A DNA stretch of 36,810 bases from Chthonomonadaceae bacterium (lineage in GTDB: Bacteria > Armatimonadota > Chthonomonadetes > Chthonomonadales > Chthonomonadaceae). Both the position numbers and the translations under genes were made by a program. Under the pieces are notes generated by a model. The model was given only the letters and a program-made list of their open reading frames with translations, was not told where the DNA came from and searched no databases. The DNA lies in NCBI GenBank assembly GCA_027450145.1, contig DAIDKH010000043.1, positions 1 through 36,810 on the forward strand. The letters run 5' to 3'. How positions within the stretch are numbered: position 1 is the first letter of the stretch; each line of letters starts with the position of its first letter. Positions 1-8,168 of this stretch are shown here, in pieces.

Positions 1-1
1 T

Positions 2-199
2 ATTGCTACCGTAAGCGCTGGTCTACATGGGTTACCAGTCGCACTGGTCAACGATTGGCTGGCATACGCTCTAACCCCAGAGCAATACAAATCTGGGCGG
101 TATGAGGCTGGAATGTCGTTCTACGGTCCAGATCTTGGTCCCCTTTTACTTGCCCAATTGAAACACGCGTTGGTAAGCGAAGTTCACAGGCGTCAATAG
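2..199 (+). CDS. C-terminal end of probable neutral/alkaline ceramidase-like protein (partial)
   Basis: An open frame enters from the left edge and ends at TAG 197-199, giving the last 65 residues of a protein whose start lies outside the window. The pattern VNDWLAYALTPEQY, then SGRYEAG, then YGPDLGP resembles the segment of neutral/alkaline non-lysosomal ceramidase-family proteins in which a conserved N-D/G-Y-I-G-Y-x-x-T-P-E stretch is followed by a GGYE motif and a glycine-proline turn. That family hydrolyses ceramide, or in many bacteria is an uncharacterised homologue. The assignment rests on this short piece only. No terminator of good quality follows, and the next gene starts 158 bases downstream. 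Confidence 0.55.
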   Translation: MATVSAGLHGLPVALVNDWLAYALTPEQYKSGRYEAGMSFYGPDLGPLLLAQLKHALVSEVHRRQ

Positions 200-357
200 C
201 TGGCTCCTATCTCAACAAACCTGCTCTCCCCGCTATATTGTTCCTCTTATTGTAGGGTGCTTTTAACTTTCTGGCCCCGTGAAGGATTTTTCGGGTCACG
301 CGGATAACTCACCCCTAAAGCGCATTCGGCTAATTGCCATCGCCCCGGAGGATATCT

Positions 358-2403
358 ATGATTCGCAATGCTGCCTTTTTAGCAATGATCATTGCCGTTA
401 GTCCCTTAAGATGGGCAGGGGCGCAAACAATAAAGATTTACGTCTCTCCAAAGGGCCGAAGCAATTGGAGCGGACGAGTCGAGTATCCTACGGATCACGG
501 AAAGAATGGCCCCGTGGCTACGTTGGAAGCGGCTCGCGATGCAATTGCTGCAATTCGTCAGCTTAAGAAGAGCACGGCGACAGCGCAGTTTATTGTGGAA
601 ATAGAGCCCGGAACCTATCAGCTAAACCGTTCGCTGACCCTTGGGCCAGGTGACGGTGGTGGCGGCAACCAACCTGTAATCTACCGGGCGTTGCGCCCTG
701 GCACGGTGATAATTACTGGTGGGCCATCAGCTATTAGGTGGCACCACCGACTGCCTGCGGAAGCCACTACTCTATTTTCCTCGTTGGCCCTGCCTCATCT
801 CATAGCGTGTAGTCTTGCCGAAAGTGGTGTTCAATCACCAGGTGAGTTGGCCCACAGGGGGTTTGGGGCCGCAACACCGGTTGTTCCTACTGAGCTCTTC
901 TATGGTGGACGTAGGATGACGCTCGCTAGGTGGCCAGCTCGGGGATACATGCAAACCGCTTCACCAGTGACGCTAAAGTCGTTTGGATTTCGCGGACCCG
1001 TGCCACCGGGGATCACGAATGACCACGACGTGTGGGTCCACGGTTATTGGGACTTTGATTGGGCAGATACCTACGACGAGGTTCATTCGGTAGACACTCA
1101 GTCGCAAGTCGTTCATACAACAGGAACAGTTAGCGCGTACCCATACAAGGCCGATAGAAGGTTCTATTTTCTTAACGTACCGAGCGCATTAGTTGGGCAT
1201 GATCAGTACTATATTGACAGAACTTCGAACACTCTCTATTTCTGGCCACCACACGGCTTCAGAGCCAGTAATTGCACTCTGTCGAATATGACGCAGCCAC
1301 TTATTTCCATAACTGGCACGAAGAATCTCGAGGTCTCTGGTTGCACATTTGAGGCGGATCGAGGTGAAGGCATTCTTGTAAATGACGGTGGAAGCGTGGT
1401 TTTTAAGAACTGTATCATACGCGACATGGGACTAAATGGTATCGATTTTAACAACTGTACTGACAGCGGGGTCAACGGTTGTCAGGTTTACGACGTGGGT
1501 GATGCCGGCGTGGGACTCTTTTGTGGAGATAGGGCAACGCTTGTTCCTGCAAAGTGCTTTGTACGTAACTGTGCAATTCATGACTACGCTCAGTGGGACT
1601 TTACCTATCATCCCGGGGTCATGATAGGGGGTGTTGGAAACATCGTTGAGCACAACGACATTTACAATAGCCCACATCAGGCGATTCTATTTAACGGTAA
1701 CAATCACCTAATCCAATATAACAATATTCATAATGTCTGTACAGAAACCGGAGACGCTGGTGCTGTGTATGATGGGCGGGACCTTACTCAGCGGGGTACG
1801 GTTATTCGGTACAACTATTTTCATGACATTGTGCCTACACTGCATACACCAGGCAACTATGATGACGTAATGTCGGTCTATTTGGACGATTGCCTGTGCG
1901 GTACGACGATTGAGTATAACATTTTCGATAATGCGGGGCATAGCATAATGGTAGGGGGCGGAAGAGACAACATAGTAAAGGGTAATCTCTTCATCAATTG
2001 TCATCCGTGCATTTCTGTAGATGCCAGGGGGCTAGGGTGGGCAAAGGATTGGTACGCTTCCCCAAACGGAATAATGCTTCGCAGGCTTAACCGCGTGCAT
2101 TATAACCAGCCTCCGTACAGCACACAGTATCCTCATCTCGCGAATATTCTACAGGACGATCCACAGGCACCAAAGTACAATGTTATTGCTGGTAACCTTT
2201 CCATCGGCAGCAGTTGGCTAGTTGCGGATGGTCTGCCGAAGGGGGCAGTAGCAACTGACAACAATCAGCAGTTTGGTACTTTATCCGCTGCTGGTATTAA
2301 TCGTGATACATATGCGGTAATTCCTAACAGCCCAGCGGCAGCGATGGGTTTTAAGTCCCTTCCGATCGCAGAGATGGGCGTAATAAATGCGCGGCACCAT
2401 TAG
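358..2403 (+). CDS. Secreted right-handed parallel beta-helix protein
   Basis: A 681-residue protein. ATG 358 is preferred over the upstream in-frame TTG at 334 because GGAGG lies 6 bases before it and the product then begins with a clean signal peptide (MIRN, a hydrophobic stretch, cleavage near AGA-Q at about residue 23). The mature N-terminus (IYVSPKGRSNWSG, then a TLEAARDAI segment and a PGTYQL motif) is the usual opening of pectate-lyase-like, right-handed beta-helix proteins. Residues of about 300-560 are rich in N/D/G turns (NCIIRDMGLNGI, HNDIYNSP, IQYNNIHN, YNYFHDI, YNIFDNAGHSI) typical of the stacked coils. Such proteins bind or cleave polysaccharides in the envelope or outside. No catalytic residues can be assigned, so lyase, hydrolase or binding protein remain open. 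Confidence 0.8.
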   Translation: MIRNAAFLAMIIAVSPLRWAGAQTIKIYVSPKGRSNWSGRVEYPTDHGKNGPVATLEAARDAIAAIRQLKKSTATAQFIVEIEPGTYQLNRSLTLGPGDGGGGNQPVIYRALRPGTVIITGGPSAIRWHHRLPAEATTLFSSLALPHLIACSLAESGVQSPGELAHRGFGAATPVVPTELFYGGRRMTLARWPARGYMQTASPVTLKSFGFRGPVPPGITNDHDVWVHGYWDFDWADTYDEVHSVDTQSQVVHTTGTVSAYPYKADRRFYFLNVPSALVGHDQYYIDRTSNTLYFWPPHGFRASNCTLSNMTQPLISITGTKNLEVSGCTFEADRGEGILVNDGGSVVFKNCIIRDMGLNGIDFNNCTDSGVNGCQVYDVGDAGVGLFCGDRATLVPAKCFVRNCAIHDYAQWDFTYHPGVMIGGVGNIVEHNDIYNSPHQAILFNGNNHLIQYNNIHNVCTETGDAGAVYDGRDLTQRGTVIRYNYFHDIVPTLHTPGNYDDVMSVYLDDCLCGTTIEYNIFDNAGHSIMVGGGRDNIVKGNLFINCHPCISVDARGLGWAKDWYASPNGIMLRRLNRVHYNQPPYSTQYPHLANILQDDPQAPKYNVIAGNLSIGSSWLVADGLPKGAVATDNNQQFGTLSAAGINRDTYAVIPNSPAAAMGFKSLPIAEMGVINARHH

Positions 2404-2450
2404 GGGCCACTTCGAGCGGCTGTTAGATTTACAGCAACCAGGGGGCTGAA

Positions 2451-4484
2451 ATGTTGCAAGCCGGCCGCAAGTATGTGGTGTTAGCAATCCTGGTGGTAGC
2501 GCTTAGTGGATGCCGTCTTGGGTTAGGCAGTTTACATAGGAAGCTCGGGGCCAACAATGTATCTAATCGCGAACTTGATGGAATGCACGTGCCAGAGCTA
2601 CCTAACCCGGCCGTGTTTGTGCCTACGCCGCCGGTTAAGTTCGTAAACTCTTCTAATCCGTCGCCGAGTCCGGCACTTACCGGCGTTCATGGTTTCATCG
2701 TATGTATGCCAATAGTATCGATGGGACTAACGCGTGACGATGAGGCACTCGCAAACGCGTGCGCTTTGTGGCTTAAGCTTCAGGTGGAGGGATCACCCGC
2801 TGCGGGCGGTACTCAAAATTGGAACACGATCTTTCGTGCTGGTGCAGAGCAGGACCAGCCGAATGGCGTTATAGCGATACGGGGTTTGAGGCAATTAGGC
2901 CGTGCAACCGGCATAAGCCATGGCATAGTCACGCGACTAACCGGCAACCCGGGCAGTCTGGTGTTTTCGGCCCAGATATATAGCCTCAATAGTGGCAAGC
3001 CGGTTAGTACTGCCATGGCGATCGGCACTTCTCAAAGTGCAATTGTACACTCTCTACCTTTGTTGGCGAGGCAACTTGCCGATAAACTAGATTGCAAATG
3101 GAGCTCGTCGTTAACGCCTGTGGTAGTATCGCCATTGAGCAGGTTCAAGGCTCTTGGGAGGCTACCGTTCCGATTCGACCCGCGTGCCTACAGCGCACTG
3201 CTGCCGAGCCTGCTGCCCGGTGCTGAGCGCGATCCTCTAGCAGCCGTACTGCTGCTAGCAGACTCGGGTTCGGCTCGCCACCTACCCCAACTGCGCGGTG
3301 TTGCACTGCGGTTGCGTGAACTGGATCCACAGAATCAGTTTACAGTACAGTTACTAAGCAGGCTGACGTGGGGATTTGCCCTCCGTGAAGTTGCGACAGC
3401 AGCTCTAATAAAGCGGCACAGGCACGGTAACTGGCTGATGGGCGCTGTACTTGCACGAGATTATTCGCATTTTTGTAAAGATAGCAGGTTTGCCACGGCA
3501 GCCTCGTTGCCTCTCGTGCTCGCCTCAAATCTAGTTCACGACTCACCAACGTCACCCTCCGCCTATCGCCTCGCTGGGATGGTCTGCTCGCGTGCAGCCG
3601 AGAATCTCGTTGCACGTACAGAGAATCCATCCTCTTGGGAAGCTATACGGAATAAGGTCGAGAAGCTTAGGCATGAGGCGTACAAATTCAGTTTCAAAGC
3701 CGTGCGCCTTGACCCTGACTACGTAGCAGGTTGGCGGCAGCTTATATCTGCCGCGATTCTGGATAGTCATTTCAAAGTAGCTGCCCATGGAGTGGATCGG
3801 GCCGAGCAGCTTGCGCCGTATGATCCCAGTATTTATGAAGGCGCAATCGAACTCTACGGAGCACGTCGCCTCGCAAATGACAACGACCTGGTGGCGGCAA
3901 CTACTCACTACGCTGCACTCGTGTCCTCGCCGTACGCTCAGTACTCGGCCGTAGTTGCCCTACGTAAGAGTAAGCTGCAGAATGACGCAAACGGACTGCT
4001 CAACAACCTGATTAGATTGAACGAAAATTGGCGCAAAACCAGCGCGCTTGCACTCAGTTCTACTCTTAAACTAGGCGTCTTGGAGATGCTGTCGTTTCGA
4101 ACAGCCGATGCGAATCGCCATTTTGAACGGGTGTTACAGGTTGATCCGCATAATAGCGGGGCACTGGCCGGGTTGGGTACCCTTGCATACAGGGACCGAA
4201 ATGCAATTAAGACCAGACGTTACCTGGACGCGGCTATCAGCACGGACCCTTCGTTGTACCGTGTATACTCCATGGACGCCTGGGCATCGTTGGAACATCG
4301 GGATTGGTTACGTGCACGGCGGTTGATTTCCTCGGCGTTGGAAAACCAAGCAAATGATCGACTTGCGATACAACTTGCACATCAAAACCCAGACCTCGAG
4401 ACGGCGTATGTGGAGCAACTGGCGTATCTGAAACATCAAATTGCCTGGCTCGCCACTAGTCAGCCACGTACTTTTCGCAAATAG
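2451..4484 (+). CDS. TPR-containing lipoprotein with TolB/FlgO-like N-terminal domain
   Basis: A 677-residue product with a lipoprotein signal: K7, a hydrophobic core, and lipobox LSGC with Cys21. Residues of about 80-205 contain a predicted alpha/beta unit (LRQLGRATGISHGIVTRL, then LVFSAQIYSLNSGKPV) that looks like the TolB N-terminal / FlgO-type domain, in which a name-and-rank lookup of the form LGxxxxxxGxVxR precedes an AxxxxxxxGxxV strand. The C-terminal half has TPR-like helical pairs near residues 400-470 and more clearly 545-640 (HFERVLQVDPHNSGALAGLG, YLDAAISTDPS). It lies 47 bases after the beta-helix gene, so the two may be co-transcribed. The function is unknown; a scaffold at the membrane is plausible. 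Confidence 0.7.
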   Translation: MLQAGRKYVVLAILVVALSGCRLGLGSLHRKLGANNVSNRELDGMHVPELPNPAVFVPTPPVKFVNSSNPSPSPALTGVHGFIVCMPIVSMGLTRDDEALANACALWLKLQVEGSPAAGGTQNWNTIFRAGAEQDQPNGVIAIRGLRQLGRATGISHGIVTRLTGNPGSLVFSAQIYSLNSGKPVSTAMAIGTSQSAIVHSLPLLARQLADKLDCKWSSSLTPVVVSPLSRFKALGRLPFRFDPRAYSALLPSLLPGAERDPLAAVLLLADSGSARHLPQLRGVALRLRELDPQNQFTVQLLSRLTWGFALREVATAALIKRHRHGNWLMGAVLARDYSHFCKDSRFATAASLPLVLASNLVHDSPTSPSAYRLAGMVCSRAAENLVARTENPSSWEAIRNKVEKLRHEAYKFSFKAVRLDPDYVAGWRQLISAAILDSHFKVAAHGVDRAEQLAPYDPSIYEGAIELYGARRLANDNDLVAATTHYAALVSSPYAQYSAVVALRKSKLQNDANGLLNNLIRLNENWRKTSALALSSTLKLGVLEMLSFRTADANRHFERVLQVDPHNSGALAGLGTLAYRDRNAIKTRRYLDAAISTDPSLYRVYSMDAWASLEHRDWLRARRLISSALENQANDRLAIQLAHQNPDLETAYVEQLAYLKHQIAWLATSQPRTFRK

Positions 4485-4605
4485 GTAGGCTTAGCAAACA
4501 ACATTTTTAGGTTTATGTGTTTGTCTTTCCGCCAATATCCTTGTTTGGTCACGTCTTAACGGTATGAAGGATGAGCAAGAAGTGGCGGCTATTTCTAGTT
4601 TACTC

Positions 4606-4634
4606 TTGATATTTGCCGTAGCTTGTGCTATAGT
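4606..4634 (+). promoter_or_regulatory. Sigma-70-type promoter of tRNA-Ser
   Basis: TTGATA at 4606-4611 and TATAGT at 4629-4634 are separated by 17 bases. The tRNA begins 15 bases after the -10 box. Both boxes match consensus at 5 of 6 positions. Confidence 0.75.
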
Positions 4635-4648
4635 TTGTTGAGCGACGC

Positions 4649-4739
4649 GGAGAGATGGCTGAGTGGTCGAAAGCGGCTGACTGCTAATCAGTTGTAGCAC
4701 TAATTGGTGCTACCCCGGGTTCGAATCCCGGTCTCTCCG
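4649..4739 (+). tRNA. tRNA-Ser (anticodon GCT)
   Basis: Acceptor stem GGAGAGA (4649-4655) pairs with TCTCTCC (4732-4738), and the discriminator is G4739. The anticodon loop CTGCTAA gives anticodon GCT at 4683-4685. The long variable arm with GTAGCAC/GTGCTAC pairing is the class II hallmark of serine tRNA. The T arm is CCGGG-TTCGAAT-CCCGG. The 3' CCA is not encoded (TTC follows), so it would be added by the tRNA nucleotidyltransferase. Confidence 0.96.
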
Positions 4740-4823
4740 TTCTTCCGCATTAAAGCCTACAAACGAATTCTTCCCAGTTATAGTGCTATCTCTGTTGCCG
4801 CAGCAGAGGAAGGGTCAAGAAGA

Positions 4824-5909
4824 TTGGTTATTAAACGGCTGATACCAACGGTGGTCGCGGTTTTCATTTTAGCGGGTTCCTCGGCTTTTGGTTCTACTCC
4901 CTCACATTATGTTGGGCTGGCGAAGAAGTTTCATGCTATTTCTGGCGTTTCGGCTTCTAACCTCCAAAATGATCCTCAAGATTTTGCTAACAAAGTGGTG
5001 GACCTGAAGGGTACCGTTGTAGGTCAGACCGGAATTTCGAACGACCTTATGTTGATCCTCTCGTGTGCCGGTGGCAGTTCGCTCATTATAAATCACGTCA
5101 AGTCGTCGGAAGCAACGGTGCTTACTCAAGCAGGTGATGCATCAGTGCGGGTACTCGCTCGGGTAGTTGTTAGCAGTGGAAGCAATCAACCTGAACTAGA
5201 CGACATAGCGATCGCATTGGACTCGGCGGTTTCGAAAGTCGAGCTTGCCAGGTCACAACGCCAGGCTGAGCTTCATCGTGAGGCTTTGCTGCGTCAGCGT
5301 ATTTTGAATTCGAGCCAGCAGCCCGCACGTGGTTCTGTTCACAGATTGGCGATGGGCATTAGCGGTAACGCGTTGGCGCAACTGCAGTTTTACAGTGCAG
5401 CTCTTGATGAGCGTACTCGGCCATTGTTCGCGCCTTACTTTCAATTTATCGCCACACGAAACGGACGGCTGGATGACCAGACCGTTGGTAAGATCACATA
5501 CTATCTACTTAAGTACTCTGAGATGTACGCAGTAGATCCGCGGTTGGTTGTGGCGATGATTATAGCCGAATCCGATTTTGATCCCCAGTCAACATCGAGT
5601 ACCGGTGCTGCGGGACTGGGCCAACTCATGCCTGGTACAGGCAAAATGCTTGGGTTATCTAACCCGTATGACATAGAGCAGAATCTCGACGGATCAATAC
5701 GCTACCTGAAAACGCGCCTAGAGAAATTTGCGAACGCTGCGGCACCCGATGGCAGCATGACAGATCAGCAGATTAAGCTCTGCATGGCGGCATACAATGC
5801 TGGTGTTAGTGCTGTCATAAAATATGGTGGTGTTCCGCCGTTTCACGAAACACAAACATACGTGCGACGCGTACTGAGCTACTATCACCAGCTTTGCAGC
5901 AACGGCTAA
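4824..5909 (+). CDS. Lytic transglycosylase (SLT family), exported
   Basis: A 361-residue protein beginning at TTG 4824. The open frame extends upstream into the tRNA, but TTG 4824 is preceded by GAGGAAGGG about 10 bases away and yields a signal peptide (VIKRLIPTVVAVFILAGSSAFG). Residues of about 35-140 form an uncharacterised beta-rich region that could be OB-fold-like. The C-terminal domain from about residue 235 is the Slt/MltE-type fold: IAESDFDP with catalytic Glu249, then GLGQLMP, and AAYNAG. The family cleaves the MurNAc-GlcNAc bond of peptidoglycan and leaves 1,6-anhydromuropeptides. The start lies only 84 bases beyond the tRNA 3' end, so it may share the tRNA promoter; a weak TATAGT at 4779-4784 could be its own -10. 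Confidence 0.9.
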   Translation: MVIKRLIPTVVAVFILAGSSAFGSTPSHYVGLAKKFHAISGVSASNLQNDPQDFANKVVDLKGTVVGQTGISNDLMLILSCAGGSSLIINHVKSSEATVLTQAGDASVRVLARVVVSSGSNQPELDDIAIALDSAVSKVELARSQRQAELHREALLRQRILNSSQQPARGSVHRLAMGISGNALAQLQFYSAALDERTRPLFAPYFQFIATRNGRLDDQTVGKITYYLLKYSEMYAVDPRLVVAMIIAESDFDPQSTSSTGAAGLGQLMPGTGKMLGLSNPYDIEQNLDGSIRYLKTRLEKFANAAAPDGSMTDQQIKLCMAAYNAGVSAVIKYGGVPPFHETQTYVRRVLSYYHQLCSNG

Positions 5910-5914
5910 TAGGG

Positions 5915-6952
5915 TTACCCTATTAGCCTGGTTCCTTTGGATAGAGTGGAACCTGCAGCTACCACTGGTACAGTGGCGCCGCGACCTTCGATCAAGACCT
6001 CGTCTTGTATTCGTGCTCCCTCGTCCACAATCACATTTAGTAGTCGTACATGCTCGCCGATCACCACGTTATCCATAATGATGCAATTCTCCAGGCGAGA
6101 CCCACCACCAATGCGGCAGTTGCGACCTATAGACGTCAGCCCGTTGATCCATGTGCTGGGCGCAATCGTGGTACCGGCGCCTACTGCCTGTCCTGGGGCA
6201 GCAGCCTTAATTTGACCGGATAAAATAGCCTGAGTTGCAACAATCAACTGCTCTGCCCTGCCTACATCCATCCAGTATCCACCAGGCGAGATACCATAAA
6301 TTGGTGCACCTTCAGCAATTAGCCGTGGGAAAATATCTCGTTCTACCGACTGTGGAATACCATGGGGAATTGCGGAAAGAAACTGGGGCTCGAGCAGATA
6401 GAGCCCGGCGTTTATGAGATCCTTTCCGCCAGGCATTAACTCGGGATCGCTAGCAAGTGACTTTTTGGACTCTTCACTAGGCTCGCGCCACTCTCTTACG
6501 CGGCCCTCACCATCTATTATAATTACGCCAAAAGGGTGTGGGCTAGGTACTTCAGAGAGGGTAATAGTGGCGATGGCGCCTCGTTCCTTATGAAATTTAA
6601 GAGCTGCGCCCAGGTCGAAATCGGTTAGCACATCCCCATTAAACACGGCGACTGACTCACCCGGAAAATACTCAGAGGCGTTTCTGATTGCACCCCCGGT
6701 GCCCAGCGGAGTATCTTCCAGTGCATATTGCATACTCACGCCAAATGCGCTGCCATCACCAAAATGGTCTTCAATTTTGTCCGCCATGTAATTTGTGGCG
6801 AAGACAATGTCAGTGATACCGTATGAGCGAAGGAGCGCAACCTGATACTCGAGAAATGCACGATTTGCAACGGGAGTAAGGGGTTTGGGACGCTGATACG
6901 TCAGTGGTCGCAAGCGAGTACCTAGGCCCCCTGCAATGATGATTCCTTTCAA
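5915..6952 (-). CDS. Sugar-nucleotide pyrophosphorylase (mannose-1-phosphate guanylyltransferase-like)
   Basis: A 345-residue cytoplasmic protein. The start is TTG at 6952 with AGGAGGG 5 bases upstream. Residues 8-18 form the nucleotide-binding signature GGLGTRLRPLT followed by PKPL. FNGDVLTD near residue 105 binds the metal and nucleotide, and NAGLYLL and GYWMDVG are conserved in the family. From about residue 250 a left-handed beta-helix of hexapeptide repeats follows (IGRNCRIGGG, IIMDNVVIG, VIVDEGARI). This architecture fits GDP-mannose pyrophosphorylases and close glucose-1-phosphate nucleotidyltransferases, and substrate choice cannot be settled from sequence alone. It converges tail-to-tail with the transglycosylase gene with only 5 bases between them. 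It would supply activated sugar for envelope polysaccharide or glycoprotein. Confidence 0.88.
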   Translation of the reverse strand: MKGIIIAGGLGTRLRPLTYQRPKPLTPVANRAFLEYQVALLRSYGITDIVFATNYMADKIEDHFGDGSAFGVSMQYALEDTPLGTGGAIRNASEYFPGESVAVFNGDVLTDFDLGAALKFHKERGAIATITLSEVPSPHPFGVIIIDGEGRVREWREPSEESKKSLASDPELMPGGKDLINAGLYLLEPQFLSAIPHGIPQSVERDIFPRLIAEGAPIYGISPGGYWMDVGRAEQLIVATQAILSGQIKAAAPGQAVGAGTTIAPSTWINGLTSIGRNCRIGGGSRLENCIIMDNVVIGEHVRLLNVIVDEGARIQDEVLIEGRGATVPVVAAGSTLSKGTRLIG

Positions 6953-7098
6953 CTAATCCCTCCTGGTAAATATACAGGCTTGATCTGTAAGTATGCGCAA
7001 TTGTACCACTTAGTAGGGCCGCCTTCCACAAAATATGCCACAATAGCACAACGTGTAAGCATAAAGCACGATTACTACTAGTGTTAAGAGGACGAGAA

Positions 7099-8145
7099 GT
7101 GACAGCAGTTTCAGAAGCTAGCGCAGCGCAGCAGCCGGCCGCCGACGAAATCTCGGATGTAACTATAATTGGTGCGGGACCGGTAGGTTTATTTGGCTCC
7201 TTCTATGCGGGTTTGCGCAAAATGTCCGTTAAGATTATCGACAGCCTTCCAGAATTAGGAGGGCAACTAAGTACCCTGTACCCGGAAAAATATGTGTATG
7301 ATATGCCGGGTTTCCCCAAGGTTCTTGCTGGTAAGCTTGCCGAAGAGATGTCTGAACAGGCATTACGATTTAACCCGACCCTTTGCCTTGGCGAAATGGT
7401 GTTGAAATTTGAGCACGATGCAGATGGCGTTATTACGCTCACGACGCAGAAAGGTACACACCGCACTCGCACTATTATTATTGCCACGGGAGCGGGGGCC
7501 TTCAGCCCCAAAAAGCTCGATGCAGGCGGATTGGTTGAATTTGATGGTCGAGGCGTTCACTATTTTGTTAGGAACAAATCACAATTTGCCGGCAAAAGGA
7601 TCCTCATTGTGGGCGGAGGGGATTCGGCTGTGGATTGGGCGATGAACTTGGAAGAGTATGCAGATAGGATTACCCTTGTGCACCGCAGAGACAAATTTAG
7701 ATGCCATGAAGAGAGCCTGGATTGGTTGATGAACCGCTCTAGGGTGGAGACTTTGCTATGGCATGAACTGGATAGGGTAGAAGGCAACGACAAAGTTACC
7801 CGCGCCGTAATCTTCGATAACAGAAGCCAGGAGCGTAAATCGCTCGATGTCGATGCGGTGTTGTTGAATATTGGGTTCTCAGCTGATTTAGGCCCAATAA
7901 AGCAGTGGGGTATTAAACTAGAATCACAGTATATCCCCGTAAACCAGTTTATGCAGGTAAGCAATACAGACGGCGACCTTGTGCCGGGTGTTTATGCTGC
8001 CGGAGATATTGCAACGTTCCCTGGCAAGTTAAAGCTCATTGCAACAGGTTGTGGCGAGATCGCCACTGCGGTGTACCATGCTAAAACGGTCGTGGATCCC
8101 AGCGCCAAATTTACGCAGGTTCACAGCAGCGGCATGGATCTTTAG
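7099..8145 (+). CDS. Ferredoxin--NADP(+) reductase, thioredoxin-reductase-like type
   Basis: A 348-residue flavoprotein. GTG 7099 has AGAGGA upstream at normal spacing; an in-frame GTG at 7081 would add six residues. The FAD-binding dinucleotide motif is IIGAGPVG (residues 23-30), the NADPH-binding motif is IVGGGDSAVDWA, and the second FAD motif is YAAGDIATFPGK near the C-terminus. The CxxC redox centre of thioredoxin reductase is absent between the two nucleotide domains, which separates this YumC-like group from true thioredoxin reductases. It transfers electrons between NADPH and ferredoxin or flavodoxin. It is divergent from the pyrophosphorylase gene and followed closely by the GH30 gene on the same strand. 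Confidence 0.92.
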   Translation: MTAVSEASAAQQPAADEISDVTIIGAGPVGLFGSFYAGLRKMSVKIIDSLPELGGQLSTLYPEKYVYDMPGFPKVLAGKLAEEMSEQALRFNPTLCLGEMVLKFEHDADGVITLTTQKGTHRTRTIIIATGAGAFSPKKLDAGGLVEFDGRGVHYFVRNKSQFAGKRILIVGGGDSAVDWAMNLEEYADRITLVHRRDKFRCHEESLDWLMNRSRVETLLWHELDRVEGNDKVTRAVIFDNRSQERKSLDVDAVLLNIGFSADLGPIKQWGIKLESQYIPVNQFMQVSNTDGDLVPGVYAAGDIATFPGKLKLIATGCGEIATAVYHAKTVVDPSAKFTQVHSSGMDL

Positions 8146-8168
8146 GCAACCTTGAATAGACTGGTTCA

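Noticed and set aside
4704-4823. Upstream extension of the transglycosylase frame into the tRNA
   Set aside because: It would start inside the tRNA-Ser variable arm. The TTG at 4824 has a Shine-Dalgarno sequence and yields a signal peptide.
7099-8145. Thioredoxin reductase
   Set aside because: There is no CxxC motif between the nucleotide-binding domains, so the ferredoxin-NADP reductase type fits better.
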